64,000 bases of DNA from Guptibacillus algicola. Its GTDB lineage: Bacteria; Bacillota; Bacilli; Bacillales; Guptibacillaceae. This document shows, one piece after another, positions 17,719 through 29,113 of the stretch. The stretch is from assembly GCF_020171805.1 (NCBI RefSeq), contig NZ_JAIVAF010000001.1:620001-684000 (forward strand), given 5' to 3'. The notes under the pieces were generated by a model. It made no database searches, was not told the DNA's origin, and worked only from the letters and a program-made list of their open reading frames with translations. Both the position numbers and the translations under genes were made by a program. How positions within the stretch are numbered: the first letter of the stretch is position 1; each line of letters begins with the position of its first letter.

Positions 17719-19473
17719 TTACAGAATGCTTGCTTTCCCTTTGTAGATAATTCCAGTAGTTGCATCAAGAGTAATTTCTTGACCATCTTCAAACAAGTTC
17801 GTAGCATCGTCAAGACCAACGACAACCGGTAGTCCAAGACTAAGTCCTACAACTGCTGCATGACTTGTTAGACCGCCTTCTTCTGTAATCAGGCCAGCTG
17901 CTTTTTCAAGTGCAGGAACCATATCTTTATCTGAACCAATCGCTACAATGATTGTATTTTCATCCGCTTTGCTAATTGCCTCATCAGCACTTTTCGCGAT
18001 TGCGACGCGACCGGAAACAGATGTTTTACCAATACCCTGTGCTTTAGCAAGGATATCACCGATAACGTGTACTTTCATCAAGTTTGTCGTTCCAGATTCA
18101 CCTACAGGAACGCCTGCTGTGATGACAACTGTGTCACCGTGGTTAACGATTTCTGAGCGGATAGAAGCCTCAACCGCTACTTCTAACATCTCGTCAGTTG
18201 TTTTCACCTTGCGTCCTTCTTGAGCATGTACGCCCCATACAAGAGCAAGCTTACGACACACACTTGCTGTATTTGTAACAGCAACAATCGGTGCTTTTGG
18301 ACGATACTTTGAAATCATACGTGCAGTATGACCACTCTCAGTAGCAGTTAGAATAGCTGGCACGTTTAAGTTATAAGCCGTGTGTGCTACAGACTCACTG
18401 ATTGCATTTGTTGTATTAGTTTCAATTTCCTTACTTCTCATTGAAAGCAATTCACGGTAGTTCAGAGACTTTTCCGTATATGAAGCAATATTATGCATCG
18501 TTGTAACAGCTTCTACAGGATAAGATCCTGCTGCAGTTTCACCTGAAAGCATGATTGCATCCGTGCCATCAAGAATTGCATTGGCAACATCACTTGCTTC
18601 AGCACGAGTTGGGCGAGGATTACGCTGCATAGAATCCAGCATTTGCGTTGCAGTAATGACTGGTTTACCAAGTGCGTTACACTTTTTGATCAGTTGCTTC
18701 TGTACAAGTGGCACTTCCTCAGCAGGAATTTCAACACCAAGATCACCACGAGCTACCATTAGACCATCAGAAACTTCAAGAATAGAATCGATGTTGTCTA
18801 CACCTTCACGGTTCTCGATCTTAGGTACGATTTGGATATCAGTTGCATCATGTTTCTCAAGAAGTTTACGAATATCCAACACATCAGATACACGACGAAC
18901 AAATGATGCTGCAATAAAGTCAACGCCTTGCTCAATACCAAATTCGATATCAGCAGCGTCCTTATCTGTAATACCAGGTAAGTTTACACTTACGTTTGGT
19001 ACGTTAACGCCTTTTTTATTCTTCAACGTGCCGTTGTTTAATACTTCTGTGTAAAGCTCATTTTCTTCGATACTTTTCACTTCAAGTTCGATTAATCCAT
19101 CATCGAGAAGGATTTTTGAACCTGGATGAACGTCATTAACAAGATCAGGATACGTTACAGAGATCTTCTCTGTAGTACCGGCTACTTCTTCCATCGATAC
19201 GATGAGCTGTTGTCCAGCTTCAAGGTCGATCGCACCATTTTCCATGTTGTGCGTACGAATTTCTGGTCCTTTTGTATCAAGTAAAATCGCAACGTTCTTG
19301 CCAATCTTCTCAGATACCGCACGAATATTTTTAATACGGTTGCCGTGCTCTTCAAAATCTCCGTGAGAAAAGTTAAGACGGGCAACATTCATTCCAGCCT
19401 GCATCAATTTTTCTAATGTTTGTTGGTCCTCACTTGCAGGCCCAATTGTACAGACAATTTTGGTTTTACGCAT
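17719..19473 (-). CDS. pyk: Pyruvate kinase with C-terminal PEP-utilising domain
   Basis: The 584-residue enzyme converts PEP and ADP to pyruvate and ATP. The barrel starts [14 protein letters not shown] and includes the metal/PEP motif [14 protein letters not shown] and [12 protein letters not shown]; the extra C-terminal domain (about 480-584) with [18 protein letters not shown] resembles the phosphohistidine domain of PEP-utilising enzymes and is typical of Bacillus Pyk. The start at 19473 follows AGGAGG; the open frame extends 26 codons further without a ribosome site. It lies 103 bases after pfkA, as in the B. subtilis pfkA-pyk operon. Confidence 0.97.
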   Translation of the reverse strand: MRKTKIVCTIGPASEDQQTLEKLMQAGMNVARLNFSHGDFEEHGNRIKNIRAVSEKIGKNVAILLDTKGPEIRTHNMENGAIDLEAGQQLIVSMEEVAGTTEKISVTYPDLVNDVHPGSKILLDDGLIELEVKSIEENELYTEVLNNGTLKNKKGVNVPNVSVNLPGITDKDAADIEFGIEQGVDFIAASFVRRVSDVLDIRKLLEKHDATDIQIVPKIENREGVDNIDSILEVSDGLMVARGDLGVEIPAEEVPLVQKQLIKKCNALGKPVITATQMLDSMQRNPRPTRAEASDVANAILDGTDAIMLSGETAAGSYPVEAVTTMHNIASYTEKSLNYRELLSMRSKEIETNTTNAISESVAHTAYNLNVPAILTATESGHTARMISKYRPKAPIVAVTNTASVCRKLALVWGVHAQEGRKVKTTDEMLEVAVEASIRSEIVNHGDTVVITAGVPVGESGTTNLMKVHVIGDILAKAQGIGKTSVSGRVAIAKSADEAISKADENTIIVAIGSDKDMVPALEKAAGLITEEGGLTSHAAVVGLSLGLPVVVGLDDATNLFEDGQEITLDATTGIIYKGKASIL

Positions 19474-19576
19474 AGGTCTCCTCCTAAAAGCTCTTCTTAA
19501 TAATTTTATCCAACTCTGGGTATTATTTATCCAGTAAACACCATTATTCATCCATTAGTCATGGATGAATACTAGT

Positions 19577-20542
<966 letters not shown>

Positions 20543-20568
20543 TCACCTCATTAGTTCTTTGTGTTATT

Positions 20569-20597
20569 AAAATATCAAATACACCCGTGTAACACAA
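20569..20597 (-). promoter_or_regulatory. Probable SigA promoter of pfkA
   Basis: TTGTGT and TATTTT lie 17 bases apart on the minus strand, about 33 bases before the pfkA ATG. ACAC and GTGT form a short dyad in the spacer. Confidence 0.45.
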
Positions 20598-20612
20598 TAG
20601 CAAAGCACGCTC

Positions 20613-20649
20613 ATAAAAAAGTGCTTTCCCTAAACAGAGAAAGCACTTT
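20613..20649 (-). terminator. Intrinsic terminator after accA
   Basis: An 11-bp stem AAAGTGCTTTC/GAAAGCACTTT (20618-20628, 20639-20649) is followed by T6 on the minus strand. Confidence 0.9.
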
Positions 20650-20651
20650 CC

Positions 20652-21629
20652 TTATTTTAAGCCAATGGTATCGGTTACAAACGTATATTGTCCAATATTT
20701 CTGTATTTTTCGTAGCGTTGCTCGACAAGCTCCGTTTTGGAAAGTTTAGAAAGCTCTTCCAAAGATTTCTTTAACACTTTTTGGATAGAAGCCGCCTGTT
20801 CTTCCACATTTCTATGAGCGCCACCTTTTGCTTCTGGCACAATCTCATCGATCACATCTAGTTCTTTCAAGTCAGGAGCTGTAATTTTCATCGTATCAGC
20901 AGCTTGTTGAGCGAGACTAGAATCTTTCCAAAGAAGTGCTGCTGCACCTTCTGGAGAGATAACAGAATACCAGGAGTTTTCGAGCATGTGTACGTGGTTT
21001 CCTACCCCGATCGCTAACGCACCGCCACTAGCCCCTTCACCAATTACGATACAAACGATCGGAACGGTTAGACCAGCCATCTCAATGAGATTACGAGCAA
21101 TCGCTTCACTCTGACCTCGTTCCTCGGCAGCTTTTCCTGGGAACGCCCCTTTTGTATCCAATAGAAAGACAACAGGTCTATTGAACTTCTCAGCTTGTTT
21201 CATAAGTCGAAGAGCTTTGCGGTAACCTTCAGGGTGTGGCATACCAAAGTTTCTTCGTAGATTCTCTTTTGTATCTTTACCTCGTTGATGACCAACAACA
21301 GTAACAGGCTTATCTTCAAATGTTGCGATCCCACCTACAATTGCTTCATCGTCACCAAATGCTCGGTCGCCATGGAGTTCAATAAAGTCATCAAAGATGC
21401 GATCAATATAGTCAAGCGTAGTTGGACGTTCCGGGTGACGAGCAAGTTGTACTCTATTCCAGGCAGTCATATTTCCGTAAACCTCTTCTTCCATATATGC
21501 AAGACGTTTTTGAAGTCGTGAAATCTCATCTGAAAGATCGATGTTTTTCTCATCCATAAACGATTTTAATTCTTCGATTTTGTCTTCAAGCTCTTGAACC
21601 GGTCGTTCAAAATCAAGTCTATTTGCCAC
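20652..21629 (-). CDS. accA: Acetyl-CoA carboxylase carboxyltransferase subunit alpha
   Basis: The 325-residue subunit pairs with AccD to transfer carboxyl from biotin to acetyl-CoA, giving malonyl-CoA for fatty acid synthesis. The crotonase-type core is visible in [39 protein letters not shown] and [17 protein letters not shown]. The N-terminus (about 1-50) is helical and binds AccD. It starts with GTG whose G is the last base of the accD TAG stop, so translation is tightly coupled; AAAGGAGGTGA lies before it. Confidence 0.97.
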   Translation of the reverse strand: MANRLDFERPVQELEDKIEELKSFMDEKNIDLSDEISRLQKRLAYMEEEVYGNMTAWNRVQLARHPERPTTLDYIDRIFDDFIELHGDRAFGDDEAIVGGIATFEDKPVTVVGHQRGKDTKENLRRNFGMPHPEGYRKALRLMKQAEKFNRPVVFLLDTKGAFPGKAAEERGQSEAIARNLIEMAGLTVPIVCIVIGEGASGGALAIGVGNHVHMLENSWYSVISPEGAAALLWKDSSLAQQAADTMKITAPDLKELDVIDEIVPEAKGGAHRNVEEQAASIQKVLKKSLEELSKLSKTELVEQRYEKYRNIGQYTFVTDTIGLK

Positions 21630-22486
21630 TATCGGTCACCTCCTTTACTATGAATCATCAGTACTGTTGAGAGTGTTTTCTTCATATCAGCACGATGGAT
21701 AACGGAATCGAGTTGTCCATGATTAAGTAGAAATTCAGCAGTTTGGAAATCTTCAGGAAGATCCTCCCGAATGGTTTGTTCTATGATTCTTCGTCCAGCA
21801 AACCCAATCATTGCCTTAGGTTCAGCGAAGTTGTAGTCTCCTACAGAAGCAAAACTAGCAGAAACTCCCCCAGTAGTAGGGTGGGTCATAACCGAAATGA
21901 ATAAACCTCCATTATCTGAGAAGCGCTTCAGGGCCACACTCGATTTAGCCATCTGCATTAAGCTTAATACGCCCTCTTGCATTCTAGCTCCACCTGATGC
22001 TGTAAAGATAATAAAAGGAATCTTTTCTTTATCGGCATGTTCTATCGTTCTGGTTATTTTCTCTCCAACAACAGACCCCATACTTCCCATACGGAAACGA
22101 GCGTCCATAACAGCAATCGCTGTACGCTGACTGTTAATCGTTCCTTCTCCAGTTACCACGGCTTCGTTAAGAGAAGATTTTTTACGATCTTTCTCAAGCC
22201 TTTCAACATAATCAGGGAATGAAAGCGGATTTTCAGAAATCATCCCTGCATTAAACTCTTCAAAACTACCTTCATCAAGGGTATTCTTAATACGCTCAAA
22301 AGCGTTCATCTGATGGTGATATCCACACTTCACACATACTTTATTAGACTTCTCGAGTTCCTTCGAATAAATAATACTTTTGCACCCAGGACATTTTGTC
22401 ATAATGCCCTCCGGTACATCCTGTTTTATTTTTTCGGAGGGAACGGTTGCGTATTTTTTCTTCTTATTAAATATATCTTTTAACAA
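21629..22486 (-). CDS. accD: Acetyl-CoA carboxylase carboxyltransferase subunit beta
   Basis: The 285-residue subunit carries the N-terminal four-cysteine zinc finger ([11 protein letters not shown]...CVKCGY, about residues 31-56), then the carboxyltransferase core with [21 protein letters not shown] and [18 protein letters not shown]. It forms the A2B2 complex with AccA. It is followed directly by accA and preceded at 20 bases by a GntR/FadR-type regulator gene, suggesting a shared transcript and possible lipid-linked control. Confidence 0.97.
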   Translation of the reverse strand: MLKDIFNKKKKYATVPSEKIKQDVPEGIMTKCPGCKSIIYSKELEKSNKVCVKCGYHHQMNAFERIKNTLDEGSFEEFNAGMISENPLSFPDYVERLEKDRKKSSLNEAVVTGEGTINSQRTAIAVMDARFRMGSMGSVVGEKITRTIEHADKEKIPFIIFTASGGARMQEGVLSLMQMAKSSVALKRFSDNGGLFISVMTHPTTGGVSASFASVGDYNFAEPKAMIGFAGRRIIEQTIREDLPEDFQTAEFLLNHGQLDSVIHRADMKKTLSTVLMIHSKGGDR

Positions 22487-22506
22487 TTGTGACCATCCCT
22501 TTCACC

Positions 22507-23160
22507 TTATATATCTTGCTGTTTAAAATCATTGTCATACTCAGACAACAGACGTATGGCTTTCTCCTGGTTACGAGCAGCTAACGCTTCAATTAGTGCT
22601 TCATAATAAGTAACAGGACGGTAAGTAAGATGGTGCCAAATCGTCTGATGATAATCAGAAAGCTCAGCCCATAACCTCATGAGCAAATGATTCTTTGTTG
22701 AAGATGTGATTACTCGAAAGAATGCTATATCAAATTCTGTTGAATAAATATCTTCCTCAGAAGCAGGTTCTTTATGATAAAGCATCGTTCTCAGTTGCTC
22801 TAGTTCTTCATCTGTTATACGGTCACAAGCTAACCTTAAGATGTCCATCTCGATTAGGTGACGTGTTTCTAACAAATCTCGTCTAGACTTTGTATCTTTC
22901 AAAATAAATGAAGCAATAACTTCAACTAGACGGTGATTTTTCACATTTGAAATAAAGGTACCTTCTCCACGTCTTGTTTCGATAAGCCCTAGCATTTCCA
23001 TTGAACGTAAGGCTTCTCGTACAGATGACCTTCCTGCATTTAACCGCTCAGAAAGCTCCCTTTCAGAAGGGAGCTTATCACCGGTTTGCAAACCATCATT
23101 ATATATAATTGCTTTTATCTTATCTAAGATATTCTGGTAGACTTTCCCTTGTGGTTCCAT
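22507..23160 (-). CDS. GntR-family regulator, FadR/FCD subfamily
   Basis: The 217-residue protein has an N-terminal winged helix (about 8-73; GDKLPSERELSERLNAGRSSVREALRSMEMLG region) and an all-helical FCD ligand domain to the end with ETRHLIEMDILRLAC. The family typically binds organic acids or acyl-CoA and operators of the form TNGTNNNACNA. It sits between malic enzyme and accD/accA in one direction, so its regulon may link malate/pyruvate to fatty acid synthesis. A perfect palindrome of the right type lies at the malic enzyme promoter. The real ligand is unknown. Confidence 0.88.
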   Translation of the reverse strand: MEPQGKVYQNILDKIKAIIYNDGLQTGDKLPSERELSERLNAGRSSVREALRSMEMLGLIETRRGEGTFISNVKNHRLVEVIASFILKDTKSRRDLLETRHLIEMDILRLACDRITDEELEQLRTMLYHKEPASEEDIYSTEFDIAFFRVITSSTKNHLLMRLWAELSDYHQTIWHHLTYRPVTYYEALIEALAARNQEKAIRLLSEYDNDFKQQDI

Positions 23161-23210
23161 GTTGGAAAATCACCACCCCTTCTTCAACCCTGGTCATCGT
23201 CTTATCCAAG

Positions 23211-23241
23211 AAAAAAGTGAGAAAGTAACGTTCTTCCCCAC
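23211..23241 (-). terminator. Likely terminator after malic enzyme gene
   Basis: On the minus strand GTGGGGAAG pairs with CTTTCTCAC (two G-T pairs) around a 7-base loop and is followed by T6. It begins one base after the stop. Read-through into the GntR gene is possible. Confidence 0.65.
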
Positions 23242-24486
23242 TTACTTTTCTTCTTCAGCAATGATTGCAAGAGAACGTGTTTTTTCTTTTACGACCTCAG
23301 GATCTACATTAATACGCGCTACTCCTGTTTCCATCGCAGCCTTTGCAACACTTGCTGCAACTGCTGGAGCAACTCTTGGATCGAATGGAGCAGGAATAAC
23401 ATAGTCTGCATTTAAATCATCGTTACTTACGAGTTCCGCAATCGCCTGAACAGCAGCTACCTTCATGTCTTCATTGATATGTGTCGCACGGACGTCGAGA
23501 GCACCTCTGAAAATCCCAGGAAACGCTAAAACGTTGTTAATCTGATTAGGGAAATCCGAACGACCCGTCCCAATCACACTCGCACCTGCATCTCTAGCAT
23601 CTTCAGGCATAATTTCAGGAACAGGGTTTGCCATCGCAAAAATAATTGGATCCTCATTCATGGATGCAACCATTTCCTTCGTTAATGCTCCTTCAACTGA
23701 CACACCGATAAACACATCAGTATTTGAAATAACTTCTTTTAGAGAGCCTTCAGCTTGATCTCTATTCGTATATTTCGCGACAGATGCTTTTACATCATTC
23801 ATACCATAAGGGCGACCTTCAAAGATTGCTCCTTTTGAATCACACATGATGATGTCTTTGACACCAAAGCGGTTTAATAGCTTAATAATAGCGATACCTG
23901 CAGCACCAGCACCATTGATGACAACTTTGATCTCACTCATAGACTTTCCTGATAACTTTAGAGCATTAACAAGACCCGCTACTGTAACGATAGCTGTACC
24001 ATGTTGATCATCATGGAAGATTGGAATGTTGGTTTCTTTCTTTAATCTTTCTTCGATTACAAAACAGTTTGGTGCAGCAATATCTTCAAGATTGATACCA
24101 CCAAATGTTGGTTCCATTAGTTTAACGGTCTGAACAATTTGGTCAACATCTGTCGTATTTAAGCAAATCGGGAATGCATCTACACCAGCGAAACTTTTGA
24201 AAAGAACAGCTTTTCCTTCCATGACGGGCAACGATGCTTCAGGTCCAATGTTTCCTAAACCAAGCACTGCTGTACCATCTGAAACGACCGCTACCATATT
24301 CCCTTTCATTGTGTACTCATATACCTTATTCTTATCGTCGTATATTTCTTTACACGGCTCAGCAACCCCTGGTGAATACGCAAGACTCAAGTCAGTTGCA
24401 TTCCTCACTGGTACTTTAGATTTCGATTCTAGTTTTCCTTGGTTAACTCTGTGAATATGTAATGCTTCTTCTCTTGTGATAGACAA
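23242..24486 (-). CDS. ytsJ: NAD(P)-dependent malic enzyme (YtsJ type)
   Basis: The 414-residue enzyme decarboxylates malate to pyruvate. Visible are the N-terminal domain with TDLSLAYSPGVAEPC, the active-site MKGNMVAVVSDGTAVLGLG, the metal site IPIFHDDQHGTAIVT and the nucleotide fold VVINGAGAAGIAIIKLL. It lacks any phosphotransacetylase extension. It starts with TTG at 24486, 10 bases after AAGGAGAG. It follows dnaE but has its own promoter with a FadR-like operator. In B. subtilis YtsJ is the main NADPH-making malic enzyme. Confidence 0.93.
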   Translation of the reverse strand: MSITREEALHIHRVNQGKLESKSKVPVRNATDLSLAYSPGVAEPCKEIYDDKNKVYEYTMKGNMVAVVSDGTAVLGLGNIGPEASLPVMEGKAVLFKSFAGVDAFPICLNTTDVDQIVQTVKLMEPTFGGINLEDIAAPNCFVIEERLKKETNIPIFHDDQHGTAIVTVAGLVNALKLSGKSMSEIKVVINGAGAAGIAIIKLLNRFGVKDIIMCDSKGAIFEGRPYGMNDVKASVAKYTNRDQAEGSLKEVISNTDVFIGVSVEGALTKEMVASMNEDPIIFAMANPVPEIMPEDARDAGASVIGTGRSDFPNQINNVLAFPGIFRGALDVRATHINEDMKVAAVQAIAELVSNDDLNADYVIPAPFDPRVAPAVAASVAKAAMETGVARINVDPEVVKEKTRSLAIIAEEEK

Positions 24487-24549
24487 TTAACCCACTCTCC
24501 TTCTAAGGAAGCTATATGTGCTAGTGTTATGATTTTACCGTTTATGAAG

Positions 24550-24568
24550 AGAGTGGTCAGACCACTCT
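24550..24568. promoter_or_regulatory. Perfect 19-bp palindrome, candidate FadR/GntR operator
   Basis: AGAGTGGTC-A-GACCACTCT has perfect 9-bp arms and contains TGGTCAGACCA, fitting the FadR-subfamily pattern TNGTNNNACNA. It begins within a few bases of the predicted transcription start of malic enzyme, a repressor position. The nearest regulator is the FadR-type gene at 22507-23160. Confidence 0.65.
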
Positions 24569-24577
24569 ATTTTCACC

Positions 24578-24605
24578 ATTATAACAAATGATCTAATGCT
24601 GTAAA
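24578..24605 (-). promoter_or_regulatory. SigA promoter of malic enzyme gene
   Basis: TTTACA and a consensus TATAAT are 16 bases apart on the minus strand; start near 24571, about 85 bases before the TTG start codon. Confidence 0.7.
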
Positions 24606-24610
24606 CAATT

Positions 24611-27600
24611 TCATCGAGTCTTTTTAACTACATTGTTCTCACCTAGTAAATATTTTAATCTTTCTACACAAGTGTCTGAGAGATTTACAAACCATTCTTC
24701 ACCTAGTTTAACTGTTTTTTCTGAATGGCTATAGTACAGTACGACAGACGATTCTCCTTTGTTTTCACTAAGTACTTTCTTTACATTTTCCAACGTGTCA
24801 TCCTCGAGATGGTGTGGATCAATTTTCAAAAATAGTATACTAAGAGGTTGTTTTGGCGTAATATCTTTTAGTCTCTTGGCTCTCGATACGATGATATTTG
24901 TCGTTTCTCCTCTTTTTTGGACAACGCCATCTATATACACAAATTCGCCCTGCTGAAGAATCGTTGATGTTTGTTCCCATGTATCAGGGAAAACAACTCC
25001 CTCTATTTTGGAAGTTTCATCTTCTAACGTGATAAACGCCATCATTTGTCCTTTTTTCGTTCGAATACTTCTCGACTTAATCACTTCCGCTGCAATTCGA
25101 AGCGGTTGTCGATCATTGAACGTTAACCCTTCAGATATTACGGTTCGTTGATAACCTTGAATATTCTTCAAGTAAGGATCGATGGGATTGGCTGTTAAAT
25201 AAAAGCCGATAGCTTCCTTCTCGAACGCGAGTAAATCCTTTTCCTCAAAAGGTGGGACACTCTCGTAGGGGGGCTCCGATTCACTATTATTGAATAAACC
25301 TGGTTGATCCATATCGCCCTGTTCGGATGCATAATTCATCGCAGTTTCAAGTGTTGCAAGTAACGATGATCGACCGACTTCAAAATCATCCATTGCGCCA
25401 GCAAAAATCATAGATTCGATCGCTCGTTTGTTTACTACTCGGAGCGAAACCCTAGTACAGAAATCGAATAAGCTCTTGTAGGCTTTGTTGCCTCTTTTTG
25501 AAACAATTTCCTCGATCGCATTTTTCCCAACGTTTTTTATTGGCAGTAGCCCAAACCGTATTGACTCATCTTCTACTATAAATGTACTTTCACTCATGTT
25601 AATGGACGGAGGAAGAACAGATAAGCCTTTCTGGTGACATTCAGTTAAGTATTTTGATAATCGATCTTGGTTTCCAATCGCAGATGTTAATAAGCTTGAG
25701 AAGAAATATCTTGGGTAATTCGCTTTTAAATATGCAAGCTGGTACGCAATAATACTATATGCCACTGCATGACTACGATTAAATCCATAGTTTGCAAAAC
25801 GTACGATATACTCATATACTTCTTCTGCAGTTTTTTCAGAATATCCTTTTGCTAGACAGCCTTTCACGAAATGCTCCCTCTCTGATTCGAGCACATCTCG
25901 CTTCTTCTTTGAAACAGCCCTTCTTAATAGATCAGCTTCACCTAACGAGAATCCAGCTAATTTAGACGCAATCTGCATGATTTGTTCCTGATATACGATG
26001 ACCCCATAGGTGGATTGAAGGATTGACTCCAAGTCATGATGCGGGAAATGAACAGGCCGTTCATTATGTTTACCCGCTATAAATAATGGAATATTTTCCA
26101 TTGGACCTGGACGATAAAGAGCATTCACGGCAACAATATCTTCAAACTCTGTCGGTTTAAGTCTACGGAGAACCTGTCTCATCCCGTCAGATTCTAATTG
26201 GAAAACACCTGTTGTATCTCCTTCTTGGAGCATAGAAAATGTTGCTTCATCATCCTTTGGCATAGTTGATAATGAAACCCGTTCCCCTGTATTCACTTCG
26301 ATATCTCTAAGAATCCCTTCGATTAGTGTAAGATTACGAAGTCCAAGGAAGTCCATCTTCAATAAACCTATTTCTTCGAGGTCATTCATTGGAAATTGAG
26401 TTAAACTTATGTGATGTCCCTCTTGAAGGGGTACATAGTTCGTAAGAGGGGCAGCAGAAATGACTACGCCAGCAGCATGTGTAGAAGTATGTCTTGGCAA
26501 GCCTTCGATCGTGCTTGCGATTTCGAAAACTCGCATACATTCTTCAGAGTTAGCAAGCACTTTTTTAAGTTCTGTAGATTCTTCCTTTGCCTCTTTTAAC
26601 GTAATCCCTGGCTGAGAAGGAATTGCTTTTGACATCGCATCGAGCAATTTCGTATCAACTTCTAACACTTTTCCAACATCTCGAATCGCTGCTTTAGCAG
26701 CAAGCGTTCCAAAGGTAACAATTTGCGCTACATGATTATGACCATATTTCTTATGAACGTATTCGATTACTTCATCGCGACGCACATCCGGAAAGTCGAT
26801 ATCAATATCTGGCATCGTGACTCGTTCTGGATTTAAGAATCGCTCGAAGAGAAGGTTATGTTGAATAGGGTCTACGTTTGTGATGTTAAGTAAGTAAGCT
26901 ACAAGTGATCCAGCTGCTGATCCTCTTCCTGGACCAGTGATCATCCCTTTCTCATGAGCATATTTCATGAAATCCCAAACGATTAAAAAGTAGTCACTAA
27001 AACCCATTTTACGAATGATAGATAGCTCATAATTCAACCTATCATCAATAACCGTGCTACTCGATCCAAAGCGAGCAGTCACACCTTCAAGGCATAATCG
27101 TTCAAGGTATTCCTCAGCTGATTTTCCCTCAGGAACAGGATATTTAGGAAGGTGAGTATCATCAAACGATAAGTTCACATTGCATCCTGCTGCTATTGTT
27201 TCTGTTGAGGCAACGGCTTCTTCGTATCCTTTGAAGCGGTCTATCATTTCCTCTTTGCTTGTTAAATAGAATTCATGATTAGGAAGACTAACATGGTCTT
27301 TATCTTCATAGCGCACCCCGTGATCGATGCACTTCAGACAATCATGCGCTTCTCCATCACCTTTTGATATGTAGTGAACGGCATTTGTAACGGTGAGAAA
27401 TAAGTCCGCTTTTTTTGCAAACCTGTAGAGTATCTGGTTAAGCTGCCTTTCTTCACGTATGAAATGATCTTGCATCTCTAAATAAAAGCCTGACGTAAAA
27501 GCTTTCTTGTACTCAATCGCATGCTGCAGTGCTGCAGTCTCTTCACCTTTTAGAAGCAATTGACCTATAACCGTTTCTCTTCCACCAGTTATCGCAATAA

Positions 27601-27982
27601 TTCCCTCAGAGAGAGACAATAGTTTCTGTTTTTCGATATAAGCTTTTCTATTAGTAGAGTGCTTTACAATCGTAGATATCTTTAATAAGTTATGATAACC
27701 CTCATTAGATTCCGCCAAAAGAACCAACGTGTCATACCGATTTGAGTCAGCGGGAGAACTCGATGTTCCTACTAATACCTCAACTTCAAGTCCAATGATA
27801 GGTTTAATTCCGTTTTCAATACATGCTTTATAGAACGGAATTGTGCCGTACATTGTCCCTTTATCCGTTAACGCAAGTGAGGCATATCCCATTCCTTTAG
27901 CTGCTCCCACTAGTTTCTTTATACGGCTCGGACTATCTAACAGGCTATATTCGCTATAAACACGCAGATGCACAAATTCCAT
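24611..27982 (-). CDS. dnaE: DNA polymerase III alpha subunit DnaE (lagging-strand primer extender)
   Basis: The 1123-residue family C polymerase has an N-terminal PHP domain (FVHLRVYSEYSLLDS, YASLALTDKGTMYG), catalytic aspartates in MPDIDIDFPDVRRDEVI, GPGRGSAAGSLVAYLL, and a C-terminal OB-fold domain near 980-1060 (AFITLEDETSKIEGVVFPD). It lacks an internal exonuclease domain, unlike PolC. In Bacillus, DnaE extends RNA primers before PolC takes over. The start at 27982 (MEFVHLR) is favoured: an in-frame GTG six codons earlier lies only about nine bases after the predicted transcription start. Confidence 0.95.
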   Translation of the reverse strand: MEFVHLRVYSEYSLLDSPSRIKKLVGAAKGMGYASLALTDKGTMYGTIPFYKACIENGIKPIIGLEVEVLVGTSSSPADSNRYDTLVLLAESNEGYHNLLKISTIVKHSTNRKAYIEKQKLLSLSEGIIAITGGRETVIGQLLLKGEETAALQHAIEYKKAFTSGFYLEMQDHFIREERQLNQILYRFAKKADLFLTVTNAVHYISKGDGEAHDCLKCIDHGVRYEDKDHVSLPNHEFYLTSKEEMIDRFKGYEEAVASTETIAAGCNVNLSFDDTHLPKYPVPEGKSAEEYLERLCLEGVTARFGSSSTVIDDRLNYELSIIRKMGFSDYFLIVWDFMKYAHEKGMITGPGRGSAAGSLVAYLLNITNVDPIQHNLLFERFLNPERVTMPDIDIDFPDVRRDEVIEYVHKKYGHNHVAQIVTFGTLAAKAAIRDVGKVLEVDTKLLDAMSKAIPSQPGITLKEAKEESTELKKVLANSEECMRVFEIASTIEGLPRHTSTHAAGVVISAAPLTNYVPLQEGHHISLTQFPMNDLEEIGLLKMDFLGLRNLTLIEGILRDIEVNTGERVSLSTMPKDDEATFSMLQEGDTTGVFQLESDGMRQVLRRLKPTEFEDIVAVNALYRPGPMENIPLFIAGKHNERPVHFPHHDLESILQSTYGVIVYQEQIMQIASKLAGFSLGEADLLRRAVSKKKRDVLESEREHFVKGCLAKGYSEKTAEEVYEYIVRFANYGFNRSHAVAYSIIAYQLAYLKANYPRYFFSSLLTSAIGNQDRLSKYLTECHQKGLSVLPPSINMSESTFIVEDESIRFGLLPIKNVGKNAIEEIVSKRGNKAYKSLFDFCTRVSLRVVNKRAIESMIFAGAMDDFEVGRSSLLATLETAMNYASEQGDMDQPGLFNNSESEPPYESVPPFEEKDLLAFEKEAIGFYLTANPIDPYLKNIQGYQRTVISEGLTFNDRQPLRIAAEVIKSRSIRTKKGQMMAFITLEDETSKIEGVVFPDTWEQTSTILQQGEFVYIDGVVQKRGETTNIIVSRAKRLKDITPKQPLSILFLKIDPHHLEDDTLENVKKVLSENKGESSVVLYYSHSEKTVKLGEEWFVNLSDTCVERLKYLLGENNVVKKTR

Positions 27983-28015
27983 TTGTAATCCCACTTTCAC
28001 TGAACGATTACCTCT

Positions 28016-28044
28016 ATTATAGATACTGTTACCTTATCAAACAA
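28016..28044 (-). promoter_or_regulatory. SigA promoter of dnaE
   Basis: TTGTTT and consensus TATAAT are 17 bases apart on the minus strand, with start near 28009. Confidence 0.65.
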
Positions 28045-28176
28045 ACATTATCAAGCATAACCACCCTTCCTTTTCGCATAGTCTTTACTAAAGGTGGACT
28101 AGATGAGCTCGGACATTTTACAAATGTAACTTTTTTTATATTTATCATCCTTAACTAATGAAAGAAGGAGTTCCCA

Positions 28177-28509
28177 ATGGAGAGAGTTACGCTCGTCACA
28201 TTAATTATTGCTTTTTTTGTTGCTTTCGGGGTAATTGTTGGTGGATCCATCATCGGTGGAATCGGCGCATTTCTTTCGGGGGAACCACCTTTGCACTGGA
28301 TATATGTAGTAGCGCAAAGACTGAAAATCTGGGCAATCGCTGCTGCGATTGGAGGAACATTCGATACGATAAATAATATGGAAAGAAGTTTCTTAAGCGG
28401 GTCTCCAGATGAAATCATGCGCCAGTTTTTATGGATATTCTGTGCATTAGGAGGAGCACAGGCAGGGATGGAAGTCATTAATTGGTTTACACAGGAACGT
28501 TCCCACTGA
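28177..28509 (+). CDS. ytrH: Sporulation membrane protein YtrH
   Basis: The 110-residue hydrophobic protein has about three membrane segments (5-35, 45-65, 84-102) with glycine-rich turns (VIVGGSIIGGIGAFLSGEPP). It matches the YtrH family, made in the mother cell under SigE in B. subtilis and needed for efficient sporulation. AGAAGGAG precedes the ATG by seven bases. Its stop overlaps the ytrI start by one base. No clear SigE promoter could be read in the 130 bases upstream, though CATAGTCT at about 28077 would fit a SigE -10. Confidence 0.88.
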   Translation: MERVTLVTLIIAFFVAFGVIVGGSIIGGIGAFLSGEPPLHWIYVVAQRLKIWAIAAAIGGTFDTINNMERSFLSGSPDEIMRQFLWIFCALGGAQAGMEVINWFTQERSH

Positions 28510-29015
28510 TGAGAGTTCCACAAGTATACACCAGAAAAGGATGGCAGAAATTCCTCGCTGGACTATCAGTAGGTGTCATTTTTGGATGGCTATTCTTCTT
28601 GATGCTTTTTGGAATCATGTATGAAAAGCAAATTACAACAATTAAGGAGCAGAAAATAAAAATCTCAGATCTAAAAACACAAAACCGCACGTTATTAGAT
28701 GATGAAAAAAACTACGACAATGAAGACATCGAAAAAACACTTCTCATTAAAGGAATTCTCGTTACATTCGATAAGGAGCAGGATTTATCTCTTAACTCAT
28801 TGACAAAGCATGAGTTAAAGAAAGCAGTACAAGACGAATTAAATGACTTATTGAATAAAGACCTTGGGTCCGTAGCACACACCAGGTCTTTTATTATCAA
28901 GTCCCTCGAGAATAAAACATTGCTGATCAACGATATAGAATATGGGTTCGAGGTAAAACAAATGATCGTTTATACAACTGTCGAAGTTGTATTATCTATT
29001 CGATTAATACAATAA
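28509..29015 (+). CDS. ytrI: Sporulation membrane protein YtrI
   Basis: The 168-residue protein has one membrane segment at about 18-38 (LSVGVIFGWLFFLMLFGIMY), then a charged coiled-coil-like stretch (about 40-70) and a C-terminal alpha/beta domain. It begins MRVPQVYTRKGW at 28509, where ATG overlaps the ytrH TGA; a longer frame starting upstream would overlap ytrH by 28 bases. YtrI and YtrH act together in sporulation of B. subtilis, though the mechanism is unknown. Confidence 0.85.
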   Translation: MRVPQVYTRKGWQKFLAGLSVGVIFGWLFFLMLFGIMYEKQITTIKEQKIKISDLKTQNRTLLDDEKNYDNEDIEKTLLIKGILVTFDKEQDLSLNSLTKHELKKAVQDELNDLLNKDLGSVAHTRSFIIKSLENKTLLINDIEYGFEVKQMIVYTTVEVVLSIRLIQ

Positions 29016-29113
29016 AAAGATTATACTATTTTGTGACTTTTTGTCAGAAAAGTCGCATTCTTATAAATTGTGGTATATGATAGGAGTACAGCAAAAATTC
29101 AGGAGGTGTAGCG

